The position numbers and the translations under genes are program-made. A stretch of DNA of 64,000 bases from Hevea brasiliensis (Eukaryota > Streptophyta > Magnoliopsida > Malpighiales > Euphorbiaceae). Below are positions 37,069 through 49,151 of this stretch, piece after piece. A model generated the notes under the pieces. The model was given only the letters and a program-made list of their open reading frames with translations, had not been told where the DNA came from and did no database searches. The stretch lies in assembly GCF_030052815.1 (NCBI RefSeq), contig NC_079498.1, positions 78,974,992 to 79,038,991 on the forward strand, given 5' to 3'. Every line of letters starts with the position of its first letter. Position 1 is the stretch's first letter.

Positions 37069-38256
37069 GGGTAGTGGTGGATGAGCTACTAAATATTGAG
37101 CACAAACTGCAACTTCTGTGTTTTCATTATCAGCAGTGTGAGTGTGCAGTAAGCATGCTTTAAGAGGATCTTTAGGATATGCTTTACGCTATTCCTTTTC
37201 GACTTGTTTGTCAACTGTATCAATTTTAAAGCATTCATCAGGTTCAATTTTGTGTTTCATCATGTTGAACAAGTTGAATTCCACTTCCTCATCTCCTATG
37301 TTGAGAGTTAGCCGCTCATTTTTGACGTCTATGATTACTCAGGTGGTTGCCCAGAAAGGTCTTCCTAAGATGATAGGGATTTGAACATCCTTTTTCATCT
37401 CAAAGACAACAAAGTCAACTGGAATGAAGAATTTGCCCACCTTGATAGGGATGTTCTCAAGTATGCCCACAGGATATTTAATAGACTGATAAGCCAATTG
37501 CAGTGAAATTATTGTGGCCTTCAGTTCTCTGATCTTCAGCTTTTGATACATTGACAGAGGCATTAGACTCACACTTGCCCCAAGATCACAGATGGCCTTG
37601 TCTATTTTCTTATCGCCAATGAGACAAGGTATGGAGAAGCTTCCTGGATCTTTCAGCTTTGGAGGCAGTTTGTTTTGCAGTATGGCACTGCATTCCTCTG
37701 TTAAAGCAATAGTTTCATAGTCTTCCATTTTTCTTTTCTTTGACAGAATTTCTTTAAGGAATTTGGTGTAGGATGGCATCTGAGAAAGTGCTTCGGTGAA
37801 GGGAATGTTGATGTAGAGTTTCTGTAAAACTTTTAAAAACTTCCCAAACTGCTTGTCCAATTTGGCTTTCTGGAATCTCTGAGGAAAAGGTAGGGGAGGC
37901 TGATATGGCTCTGGTAGCTTCTTTTTCTTCCTTGCTTCCTCTTCCTGATCCTTCTTGACTTCTTCCTCTTTCTTCTCTGCTTGGCTTTCAGATTTATCAG
38001 AGGTTTCCTCTGTTGGTTCTTCCTCTAGTTGTTCTAGAATTCTTCCACTCCTCAATGTAACTACCTTACAATGCTCCTTTGGGTTCATCTCTGGTTGACT
38101 AGGCAGTTTATCAGCAGCTTTGCTTGAAGAACTTACTTGCTGAGCAATTTGATTTTCAAGTATCTTGTTATGGGTAGCAAGTTGGTCCATTCTGGAAGTC
38201 AACTGCTTGATCATTTCATTCTGTTGTTGTTGAGCTGCTAGGAGGCCTTCCATCAT
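37069..38256 (-). pseudogene. Gag C-terminus and aspartic protease of the Athila-like element
   Basis: In frame with both gag and RT. It begins with a Gln-rich, coiled-coil-like stretch (LLAAQQQQNEMIKQL), then VTLRSGRIL, a Glu/Lys-rich linker, and QFGKFLKVLQKLYINIPF with LSQMPSYTKFLKEIL. The protease core follows with DLGASVSLMPLSMY (catalytic Asp) and IILGRPF. The first stop after this is near 37339. The protease would cut the Gag-Pol precursor. Confidence 0.88.
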
Positions 38257-39501
38257 GCTCTATGGTCATCTTCGATTTAGGTTATTGAGGTTGAGGAGGT
38301 AGTGGTGGCTGTGCAAAGTTTTATCCTCTATTCTGAATCCAGGGGATGCTGGTGGTCTGTACCCTTGTTGTTTGTTCATTGGCTGATTCTGGGAATTTGA
38401 CAATGAGAAATTCGGGTGATTCCTCCATCTAGGGTTGTAAGTATTTGAGTATGGGTTGTTAAGCTACCTCTGGTTGAAGTTCCCTCTGTTGTTCACATAG
38501 CTCATTTGTTCTGTGTAGGGTTCATTAAAGTTTTTGAATTCCAAAGTTGTATATCCTCCTCCACAGTCATCACAGTACTGGTTGCTTATACCAATAGTAT
38601 TGGCTTGCATTCTGTCAAGCCGCTTCATGAGCTGATCAAACTAAGCATTTATCATGCTTAGGGCATCCACTTCTAGGATCCTTGCTATTCTCCTTGTGTT
38701 TTCTCTTTCATTTGACCACTCGTAGTTATGATATGCAACCCTCTCTAGAAGTTCAAGTGCTTGTGTCACTATTTTCTCCATTAGGTCACCTTCTGCAACC
38801 GAATCTACTGTGCTCCTTGTGGAGGGTAGTAGCCCATTATAGAAATTCTATACCAGGAGCCAATCTTCTATGCCATGGTGTGGACATTCCCTCTACAGGT
38901 CCTTATATCTTTCCCATGCATCATAGAGTGATTCACCTTCCTTTTGTCTAAAGGTGTTGAGTTCAACCCTTAACTGTGCAGTCTTTGCAGGTGGGAAATA
39001 CCTTACTAGAAAAGCTTGTGAGAGGTCTTCCCAAGTGGTGAATGTTCCAGCTGGTTGAGAAAGTAACCACTTCCTTACTCTATCTCGAAGGGAGAATGGG
39101 AATGCTCTGAGTCTTATAGCTTGATTAGATACTCCATTCATCTTGAATGTGTCACATAGGGCAAGAAAGCACTGGAGGTGGTAATGTGGATCTTCCGTTG
39201 GTGTACCCCCAAATTGGGTTTATTGAATCATCTAGAGCCATGATGGTTTCAGTTCAAAATTATTGGCTTCCACTGCCGGTCTTGTAACACTGGGCTGGAA
39301 TCCTTGTATAGATGGAGCTTCGTAGTCCCTCAAGATTCTTGGCCTGTTATTATTGTAGACCATGATTGGAGTTTCTAGATTTCCTTGATCTTGTTCTTGG
39401 TGTCTCCTTTCTCTCCTGATGGCTCTTAGAGTTCTATCTATTTCGGGATCCAAGTCTAAAACTTCTTCCTCTGGCTTTGTTCTGATCATGCACCAAACCA
39501 A
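38257..39501 (-). pseudogene. Gag of the Athila-like element
   Basis: It starts near the ATG at 39501, about 110 bases after the PBS. The Gag domain is clear: IRLRAFPFSLRDRVRKWL, TFTTWEDLSQAFLVRYFP, and RVELNTFRQKEGESLYDAW. Further on, CDDCGGGY is a partial zinc-knuckle-like motif. In-frame stops occur, for example near 39230, 38892, 38640, 38466 and 38280. The whole stretch to 36397 keeps one frame, so gag and pol were a single ORF. The protein would build the particle. Confidence 0.85.
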
Positions 39502-39612
39502 ATACCTGAGAGAAAATAAAAGAAATAAAGCAAATTAAACAAAACTAAATAGTAAATATAAATGCCTAAATCAGCTAAATTGCCTATCGCTTAATATTAC
39601 TAAAACTAAATT

Positions 39613-39629
39613 CCCCGGCAACGGCACCA
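39613..39629 (-). other. Primer-binding site of the Athila-like element (Asp tRNA)
   Basis: The plus strand reads ccccggcaacggcacca. This is the 3' end of plant tRNA-Asp (CCCCGGCAACGGCGCCA) with one change, so the minus strand is complementary to that tRNA. It lies 10 bases from the LTR edge. A tRNA-Asp primer is typical of Athila. Confidence 0.9.
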
Positions 39630-39639
39630 AAAACTTGTT

Positions 39640-41254
39640 TGTTGGTTTCTCAACCCCGCAAGTGCACGGATCGCTAACAAGTAATAAAGTAGTGAGTGAA
39701 GTATCATCTCATGAGGAATTTGGTTAGTGAGTACCAAACTACACAGCAGTTGTGACTGTTTAGGCTACCTAATATGAATAAAGAGTATATTAAACTTATT
39801 TTGGATGCTGAAAATAAACTTTGAATAAAACCATCAATTGAAACAATTCCAGAATTAATATTTCTAACTATAATCTTATTATGGATTTTAATCTCGTCTA
39901 TTCATTGGATCGAGGATTGTCACTTTGATGGAAATTAATCCTAAAATATCCTAAGTCCTCTCTCAAGGCACCTAAGGTGTGTTCCAATTAGAGCCAAACC
40001 CTACTTTCATCGGTGATTAGTCCTAATAAACCCCTTAAGATTTATGATTAATTTTAGAACTCCACAAAGGCCATCAGCCTATCTCTAGGTCAGATTTTCT
40101 AGGTTCAAAATCTTGATTTTCTAATATTAATATTCACCTTTCAGTCCTTCAATTAATATTTGTAATCAATACTAAGTGGGTACCAACACATAGCATGCAT
40201 TAAGATCATAAGAAATCGAATCAAATGGCAAAACTCAAATCCAATAAATAAAACTCAATATTCATCCATAATAATAATTACAAGCATTACTCTCCCAATT
40301 CCAGAATTAAGGATTTACTCACTCATAGTGAGTTTAACAAACATTATAGAAATAAAATAAAAGAACATGAATGGTCTTAGAGAAATAGAATAAAAGAACC
40401 GATGAGGATTTTTTGCAGCCTTGAACTTGTGGTACTCCGGCTGAAGGCTTCCCTCTTGTACTGATGATCTACTCTCCAAGATGACTGTGAAGGATGTGAG
40501 TATGAAGGTGAGATTAGGTTTGGAATTCCGATTTCTCTCCTCAAACTCCAAAACTCAGAAAGGAACTCTCTTTGTTTTTTGCTGCTCCTCTCTTTATATC
40601 TAATGATCTAGGGTTAGGTTTTTAGAGTCCTCAAAGCATTAGGAGTCTCTTCTCTCTGTCAAAGCTGGAGCTGGAACCGATTCAGAAAATTGATTGTCGT
40701 GTGATACACGGCCCGTGTGTCACTACACGGTCCAGAGCTGTGTAACCTAATAGAGCTTGAATTGTTGCATCTTGTATCGGGATAGGACTTTACATGGGCT
40801 TCAGGTAATTACATGGGCCTGGTTACACGGCTCGGCCCATGTACTTTTATACTTTAGGGAAGTCTTCTAGCTTAGCCTGATAGAGACTTACACGTGTCTT
40901 TATATTTTACACGGGGCATGGTACACGGCCCATGTACTTTAATTCTTCACTGGCTCTTTGTCTTTCCCCTGGCAGTAAATTACACGAGTCTGTGGCCATG
41001 ATTACACGACCCGTGTAAGGTGTATCAGCAACATTTCTCAATTCTTTAGCCTTTCCAAGTCTTCTACTCTGTTCCTATGCCTTGGAACCTCTTTAAAACA
41101 CCTGGAAACATACAGAAAACATAGAATTCAGAGTTTGACAATGGAATTTGCAAAAGTGCATGAAATTGATGATTATGCTTGAGATTACTTATCTAAATGC
41201 TATAAAATATTATACAAATGTACTTAAAAACATCTTTATAATACAAGTGTATCA
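39640..41254 (-). repeat. Athila-like 5' LTR
   Basis: 1615 bp, uninterrupted, the partner of 1062-6773. It includes the palindromic acacggcccgtgt cluster at about 40700-41035. The 78-codon ORF at 40315-40551 is not supported. Confidence 0.93.
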
Positions 41255-42283
41255 AATAACACAAGTGATAAGATATTGAAATTTATGAACACATAAGGAC
41301 ATTAAATTTGCCCTTGTATGCCTAGACTTATATGTATGAGTTGGATTAATTGACATGTCAATTAGGGACTACAGATGTAGTACTGCCCATGGCTTTTTAG
41401 CCTATCTCATGGATGATCATTGAAAGGCAATGTATGCCTAACATGGTTATTCTTCTGGCTTTTATGCCTGCCTGTTGGCTTTATGCCCTACATGATTTTA
41501 CAGGCTTCATGCCTGCCCGCTAGCTTTATGCCTGACAGATATATATATGATAGGCATATGGGGTGCTTAACTAGTATACTCCCATGTATCTAGTTTTTAA
41601 CAGTCTGTCATAGGTTGCTTGAGCAATGAAATGAGTTAATTAGACTAAATACTAAACGAATAAACGGAAAAGAATAATAAACTGTAAAACACTCATAACT
41701 CATGAAATGCATTTCTATTATGACATTATACACATGAAATGTGTTTCTATTTATTTAGTTTATTTTCATTATATTATTGCACCACTAAGCAATATGTTTA
41801 GCGCGTTGGTTTTTTCCACGCATAGGTACTAGAGACGGAGCCCAGTAGTGATCAGATCTGCAGTAGGAGAGTGGTTAGCTCAGTTGTTCATTTTGGTAGG
41901 GCCCATGGATACCAGACATATGTATTCATTTTGAGCATTATAGATGGGAAAGCTTGTAATAAATTTTGAGATTGTATAAGTGATGTAACTTTTATACATG
42001 AACCTTATATATATGAACTAATATGAATTCCACATGAATGATTATGGGAATTTTATATGAATGGATGAAGGCATAATATGATATGGATATGATGAGAATT
42101 CCACATGATATGAATTGGATATGATTATGGGAATTCCACATGATATAAATTGAAATGATTGAATTTAAAATATGATGTCATTAAAGGTAATAGTGAACAA
42201 GACAACGTAAGATAAGGTGCTTCGGCACAGAATGTGACGTTCCTTACTCGGGTACACTATATACCAGGTAAGGGGTGTTACAT
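41255..42283 (+). mobile_element. 5' LTR of element F, second part
   Basis: This continues the LTR at 1-1061 after the Athila insertion and ends AAGGGGTGTTACA. It carries the paired stem-loops at 41785-41826 (CTAAGCA/TGTTTAG, then GCGTTGG/CCACGC with one bulge). A run of 'ggctttatgcctg' phrases at about 41385-41545 is a short degenerate repeat also found near 63775-63860. Confidence 0.88.
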
Positions 42284-42288
42284 TTAGT

Positions 42289-42300
42289 AGTATCAGAGCA
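42289..42300 (+). other. Primer-binding site of element F (initiator Met tRNA)
   Basis: It reads tagtatcagagc, one base (G to A) from the standard tggtatcagagc, five bases after the LTR end. Confidence 0.85.
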
Positions 42301-42426
42301 AAGGTTTAGGAGTTCCTAGGTTTATGCAAATAGAAAGAGATAGTATGCATAACATGCATGGGCCTTTAGTTAGGAGTTAAGGTGACACTAATGCAGATCT
42401 GCTATTCTGTTTGTTTTATAGGTTGG

Positions 42427-43683
42427 ATGGCTTCTGATCCTTCAGAATAAGAGCCTCCTAGACATATGGAGGAGGAGGTTGAGACCCATGTACCTGTCCA
42501 TAGTCAGGTTCAGGACAGAAAAGAGGAGTCATCACAGAGTGCTGTTGGTAGGGCCCAGCAGGCATTCTTAGAGCAAATGACTCAGATGCTCCGTTAGGTT
42601 TCTGGAGCCATCCCACAGCCACAGCCACAACCATAGCCACAGGCTTAGCCAGTGCAAAGGTCCCCATTGGAGAAATTGAGGAAGTATGGGGCCATTGACT
42701 TTAAGGGTAAGAAGGAGGATGATACAGCAACTGTAGAGCATTGGTTAGAGAGGACTGAGAGAGTATTACAACAGCTACACTGTATACCTGAGCAGCAATT
42801 GGAGTGTGCTCTTTCCCTACTAGAGGAAGATGCTTACCAGTGGTGGGTCATGGTGTCTCGAGTTGTACAACCAACAGTGATCACATGGGATTTCTTCTTG
42901 GCTGAGTTCAAGAAGAAATATATCAGTCACGTGTATTTGGAGGCCAGAAGGAGGGAGTTCTTAGCTTTGAGGCAAAGGTAGCTAATAGTATCTAAATATG
43001 AGAGGGAGTTTGTACGACTGAGTAGATATGCCTAGGAGATGATGCTATAGAGGCCGATAGGTGCCAACGGTTTGAGGATGGGCTAAATGATAACATCATA
43101 CTCTTAATTACTGCACATCAGATTACGAATTTCTCATGGCTAATGGTAGTGGCTCTGAATGTAGAGAGAGTTAGGGAAAGTGAGCAGACCAGGAGAAACA
43201 GGCAGCATAAGAGAGGACCTGGACAGGGGCAGTCTAGTATGTCAGCTTTTGGTAGCAAGAAGCCCAAGGGTTCGCAGGGTCAGACGTAGGGCCAGGGCCA
43301 GAGATAGAGCTTTCAGTCTACTTCGAGGGGAGGCTAGTCTGGGGTGTCTGCGGCCAGTTCTCTGGGCACAGCAGTAAGGGGATTAGCCCTAGTGCTAACC
43401 TGTACACATTGTGGTAGGAGTCACAGAGGAGAATGTCGATTATTGACTGGAGGCTGCTTCTATTGTGGAGCTACAGACCACCAATTGCGGGATTGTCCCT
43501 AGAGGAATGTTTCCACTACTCCACCACTTACTAATAGGTCTGTCCCAGCATCCCAGAAGGGTAGAAGACCTGCTAGGACAGAGACAACTGGTACTTCACA
43601 GAAGGTTACTACTGAGACATTTGAGAAGTCTAAAACCAGAGTAGCACCACGTGCATATGCCATGAGGGCTTGGGAGGAGCTAG
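42427..43683 (+). pseudogene. Gag of element F
   Basis: It begins ATGGCTTCTGATCC and continues in the same style as the gag at 59878. The Gag domain lies at 42652-43100: LRKYGAIDFKGKKED, HWLERTERVLQQLHC, EEDAYQWW, ITWDFFLAEFKKKY, and YLEARRREFLALRQR. Two zinc knuckles follow, CTHCGRSHRGEC at about 43401 and CFYCGATDHQLRDC at about 43454-43497. The reading ends in AYAMRAWEEL, the usual link to protease, where LTR D begins. Many stops are TAG or TAA at positions where CAG or CAA is expected, and there is a frame change near 43040. Confidence 0.88.
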
Positions 43684-46222
43684 TGTAACACCCTCACCAT
43701 CGGTAGTCCTTACGTTCTACTGTTTTGACAGTTAATGTCTGTTCAGACAGTCAGAATGCCAGGAACTACATTTAAACGATAGTGAGGGGACATAAAATGA
43801 TGAAATACATGATAAGAAAATACAAAAAAAAAAAATTAGAAAAAATAAAAGACATGAAATGAAATTAGGTTAAAAGAGCCGTGTCCCGGACCCACGAGGA
43901 ACCCTAGAAAATAATTTCCATGATTTAATTAAAAATTTACCAAGGTATAAATGACATTAAAAATGTCAAAGAAAATTTAATTAATTGGTAAAGGTGAAAA
44001 TAACAATGAAATAGATAGCGTAAAAATTTAAGGAATCGTCCGCTCAGGAATTTGATCGGTATTTCCGAAAAAGAAGGACTTTAACCCGAAGAGGGGCATT
44101 TTGGTCATTTGACACTTAAAGTTGACTTTTGACCAAAAATTTCATTAAAAATGAGTGGTATTAAATTTAGAAAACCTCATAAAAATCCCATGAAAATATG
44201 AAATTTCAAGTAGTGTAATTAAAGGAACTTAAGTGGGGCTAAGTAGAATTTTCAAAACCCTTGATTTTTATATTAATAAATTAAAGTTAGTGGAGGGGGG
44301 TATAAAAGCAAAAAGGTGACAGATTTCTCCACTAAAAAAACTCTCTTATTCCTCATTACCCTCAAGTGGCCGAAATTCCTTCTCCCCAAAACCTCCATAG
44401 ATTCTCCTTCATGCAAGCTCAAATCTCCCACCATTTTAAACCTAAAATTAAAGGTTCCCTTCATTAAACTTTATCCTTACCTCATGGGAAGTATATGGGT
44501 AGCAAGAAAAAGGGAATTTGTTGAAGATTTATAAGCTTGGGAAATCCTTGGTTTAAGGTTAGTGCATAATTCCTCCTTCTTCTTTAGTGAAACAGTGAAA
44601 TGAGTTTATATGATGAGGAAATTGATTGAAAATGATGGGTAATTGAGAACCCCCAATTTGGCAGCCATGGGAAGCTTGGGGATTTGATTTATTTTTACAT
44701 GAAAATGGTGATTAGTAATGTTAATTAAAGTAATTACATGAATTAGGACATAATTGCATATGTATGTTAGGGTTGACACTTGAATTAGGGTTTTGATTTA
44801 ATTATTAGAGACTTGTGAGACTTCTTCATTTCGGCAGCCACATTTCCATGGGAATTTGTTTAATTCTTACATGAAGATGATAATTTGTGAGGTTGATTAA
44901 AGTAATTACATGCATTAGGATTTAATTATATGCTTATATATGAAGTTGATAAATTGAGTTAGGGTTTATAACCATGAATTGAGGATTTTGTCTTAGGCTT
45001 GAAACTGTTCAATTTGGCAGCCTTGAGGAACTTAGGAGATAGGTAATTTCATGAATTAAATGGTGATTAATGGTGTTCATGGATATGTGGAAGTGAATTA
45101 GATGTTGATAGTTGAAATTTCATGTGCTAGCCAATTGTTTCATGTGCATATTGTTGTTGATTTTGACCATTTAAATGAGGGTCTTGCATTGACTATTATA
45201 GGCTTGTGTATACTACTGGAAATTGATTGAATTGAGATGAATTGGTGTTATTAGAAGTGCCATGAATGCATATTTGAAGTTAGGGAGATGGAGAAATGAA
45301 TATTGGGAGTGTAATTTCTTTGCAGATTGAGTACTTATTGATGACAGTGTGTGTTTTAGGCCATAAGCGAAATTGTGTGACCCCAATTGGTATGAGGCCA
45401 ATTGGAGGTAAAACTAGACCTAAAATACACCAATTTCCATGTGGAAGTCATGTCCAAAATCTACCTAAAAAGTGATCAAAAGCTTGCCCTAATCCGGATT
45501 GCCATTTAGTGAACCCAGAAAATGACCAAATGAACAATGTTCATTCATTTGGTCATATCTCACAGTAGACAGGTCCAAAAACAATGTAGGGATACAACTC
45601 TTGTGAAGACACAAAAACTTAAAAATGCCATTAACCAAGTCAAATGGCTTGCCTAAGTAGGGATACCAAAATTGTCCAGAATTGAAACTGCCCAGAATTG
45701 CTAAATAAAGAGTACTTAACCAGTTTTGGCAAAGAAGCCATAACTTGGTCCATAGAACTCCAAATGCCCTGAAACTAGTGCCAAAATTTCAATAAGACAT
45801 AGGCCTACAATAATCGTATTTTGACCAAAACCCAAAAATTAAGGAAACTAGGTCAATTAACTTGATTAAGTTGGCATACCAATTCTGGAAATAGTATAAA
45901 TGACCATTAACTCCAGACTAGTGTCTTAAGCATATCTCCCACTAGAAATCTTTAATTGAAATGAGCCATACCATTCTGGAAAGCTAAGAAATAGACCTTC
46001 AACTTTGTTTTAGACATTTTATTCAACTTATAAATGTAAGAAGCTTAAATATAGGGTTAAAGCTACTGACCTAATTGAAATCCTGTTGCTACACGATATT
46101 TGAGTCCAGTCCAATAATTTGACTATAAATAATTCTACAAGACTTGAAAAATCACAATAAAAAATTCTGAGTGACCATAAGACATAGGGCAACATATCCT
46201 ATGTAGAATAGTAGACCTAAAT
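43684..46222 (+). mobile_element. LTR D, first part
   Basis: It starts TGTAACACCCTCACC, directly inside the gag-protease coding sequence of element F (left flank gctag). No polypurine tract precedes it, so it is a separate insertion rather than F's own 3' LTR. It is interrupted by solo LTR C. The 5S-like block is degenerate here: ggttaaaagagcc at about 43871 remains but the C-box part is lost. The ORFs near 44273-44534 and 45213-45401 are not supported. Confidence 0.78.
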
Positions 46223-46391
46223 TGTAACACTCCTATTTGCATAGCTTGGTATATTTCACTATTTCGGTGATCGATGTCCGTTCGGATAATTAAGGGGATT
46301 AGAACCACATCTAAGACAACTAGATAAGCCCTGAAAACAAACAATTAGTAATTGTCAATTAGTTAAGTATAAATAAGAAAAATGGAACATA

Positions 46392-46444
46392 AGAAGTTAA
46401 ATGAGCCGAGAGTCACAGCGATGGGTGACCTTATCGGGAAGGAC
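46392..46444 (+). promoter_or_regulatory. 5S-rRNA-like block in LTR C
   Basis: It reads agaagttaaatgagcc ... cagcgatgggtgacc ... cgggaaggact, the closest of the LTR blocks to 5S rRNA around the A box (GAAGTTAA) and C box. It lies about 170 bp into the LTR. Confidence 0.55.
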
Positions 46445-49012
46445 TATGAGGTCGATTTAAACTCAAATTTCGAATCGTAAAATGTGACACCGCGGTCCTT
46501 AGGACTATTGTGAACACAGTGGAAAAGAGAAAATCACGAAAAAGACTTGTTAAGCAGGCCAAATAATTAGGTCAGGGATCCAAAAGAAATATTGAATTAT
46601 TTGCAAACCGGGTTGAACTAGCGAGGGGCAATTTGGTCAATTGACCCCTAGAGCTGACTCTTGACCTGACTGTCAAATAAAATCGAAGAAAAGAAAATTT
46701 TAGGATCAAGAATTAAATTAAAGAACTAAAGGAAAATAAATGAAAAAAAAAAGAAAAAGAAAAAGTAAAAAAGTTATTACATCATGCATGACATCATGCA
46801 TGATGCAATAAACTTAATAATAAAAAATTTAAAATTTCATTGGATAATTGTGGATTAAAGTGGATTAAAAACACAAAAAAGAAATGAAAAAAAAATAAAG
46901 CAAAAGTCTTATTCTTCATCTTCTTGTCGTCTCACTCTCTCTCACCCTCTCCCTTTCAAAATCCTCCATGAAAGCTCATTTTTGAGCTTGAAGAAACCAA
47001 AAGTTAGCCATAGAAATTGCAAGCTCCTTAGATTTAAACCTTGTTTGGGCAACTAGAAAAGAAGATTGATCAAGAAAGTTTGGGAGAAGAGCGAAAGATT
47101 TGAAGATTTGAAATTCAAAGTGAGGTTAGTAATCTAAACTTTGAATTTCTAGTTGAATTATTGTGTTTATAGTTGAATAAACCTAGAAATATATTTAAAA
47201 TGAAAAGAAAACATCTTTGGAGGACTATATATGAATTCGGCCAGCTAGGGATTAAGTTGAGAATGCATGAGTTTGATTGAATTAAACATGTTAGAAAGCT
47301 TGAATGAGTTGAGAAAGTATGTTTGTATGCTTGGAATTAATAAAATATAACAAATCAAGTGAGTTAGGGTTTTGAACCTAGGGTTTGAGAGACAAAATTT
47401 TGAGAATTAGTTAAATGGTGTGTTTGACCTTGTTTGAGCTGAAAAATGGTCATATGTGACCAATTGTGGTATGTTAGAAGTGTGGGAATCAAGTGGAGAT
47501 TCGGATTGGATATGGTCATTACGCAGGCAACATGACCAAGGTTCCTTTCAGGGACCAAAACTGAAAATTTACCAACCCAATTGGTGTGAGACTAATTGGG
47601 AATGAAACTAGACACAAAATGACACATTTTTCATTTAGGAATCATTCCTAGAAAGTGACCATAGGATAGTGAACAAATTGACCAAATCCGTAAATGGGTG
47701 TTTTACCCTGTACAAAAATGACTAAATGAACAGTGTTTGTTCATTTGGCCATATCTTGGGCTAGGCAGGTCCAAATGACCTGAAATTTTACCAGTAGAAA
47801 GCTGAGATATATACCTACAACTTTAATGAAGAACATAAACCCAAATTATGCCCTTAACCAAGTCATTTAGCCACCCAAATTTGGTGACCTAAAACTGCCA
47901 GAACCAAATTGGTGCCCAAAAAATCTGGGTTAGGCCAATCCGGCCAGCCATGTTAAAATGGCTATAACTTGAGCTACAAAACTCCAAATGGAGTGATTCA
48001 AAAAGGGAAATAAATTTAAGACAATAAGGAACAATTTCTATGAAGAAAACTTAGCCAAATTCTAACAACAACATGACCAATGGAACAGTACAAAATAGGA
48101 CACTAAAACTGAAAATTTGCAATTTTGCCTATAAGACTTAAGTTTGAGAAAATGACCAAAACTAATAAGTTTGGTAACCAAAATGTGGTATGTGGGTATA
48201 ACTAGATTTTCCATACCTATTAAGCATAAGAAAGTCAATATTTTGACTTGAATAGTATTATGAATAGTAACCTCAATATGAAAATTTTCAAGAATGCAAG
48301 TTTAAGCATATTGGGCTTAATTATTGGAATTATTGTGAGGCAAAGATACTGAGACACTATAAATTTTGTGTTTCAGCTGAAAAAGACCCGGAAGGTCTAA
48401 GAGACTGAGTCAAGGCCTAGAGGCGACTCACGTCAGGTTTGTGTACAATAAACCTTATTTAAGCATTTGATCATTGAAAAATTGATTTAGTACGCATTAT
48501 GAAATTTTTGTGTTAATTATGAGTTTAAGAATTTTTGTGTTGCCACTTTGTGAATGAAAAGGTGATTTTGGAAATTTAGTGTGATTTGCATGAAATATTT
48601 GAAGAAATTACTTTAAATTGATTTCGGATTCACACTTAGCATAACAGTGCCTTATTATTCCTCCTCCATTTATGGGGTTGAGATAGATTATTTTCCTCCC
48701 TCTCTGGTTTACCAGTTGAGGTTGTAGATCGGATGAGTACTCATTAGCTAGCTAGCCACCTCCCTCATTGATTTCGATTAGTGGGATTGTAAATTGCTTT
48801 GTTGTGGTGTACAACGCGGCATTGATCGGAAATTTTGTGTCATGGCTTAAGTTGTGTATGAATTGGCAACACTGTGTTCATTAAATTATTTGACCAAAGT
48901 TGTGCTATAATGAGTTTTGATAATTTGTGAAATGTGATTGTGGAATATTTAAATTGTGATTTGATAATGAATGTTTTATGTACTGCATTTCAAATTTTTA
49001 TTGTGCACCACC

Positions 49013-49049
49013 GAGTATTTTTATACTCAGCGATAGCATATTTTGCTGT
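49013..49049 (+). other. Paired stem-loops in LTR C
   Basis: After gcaccacc, stem 1 is GAGTAT/ATACTC with loop tttt. Stem 2 is GCGATAGCA/TGCTGTCGC, nine pairs including one G-U. Confidence 0.75.
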
Positions 49050-49151
49050 CGCAGATAAGGGCAAGGACAAAGCAGCAGAGTGAGCTGCTGAATTGGCAAG
49101 GACTTCGCTAATCTTTTTGTACGGGTATTTATTTATACCCTTGTAGTTATT

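Larger units (their letters stand above)
1062..41254 (-). mobile_element. Athila-like Ty3/gypsy retrotransposon, with nested inserts
   Basis: The ends are two LTRs of about 1.6 kb. The order on the minus strand is LTR, tRNA-Asp PBS, gag, protease, RT, RNase H, integrase, an extra ORF, polypurine tract, LTR. Protein motifs (FMDDFSVYG in RT, DLGASVSLMP in protease, the gag-pol order) and the tRNA-Asp primer site are typical of the Athila clade. Without the solo LTR at 1889-5991 and the CACTA at 8436-32019 the element is about 12.5 kb, a normal Athila size. It inserted into the 5' LTR of element F. A clean 5-bp target duplication is not visible: the left flank reads atatt and the right flank aataa. 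Many stops and frameshifts make it inactive. Confidence 0.93.

Noticed and set aside
43684..43720. F (gag 42427-43683) as a simple LTR-gag-LTR element closed by D
   Set aside because: D starts inside the gag-protease link with no polypurine tract, so D is a separate insertion.
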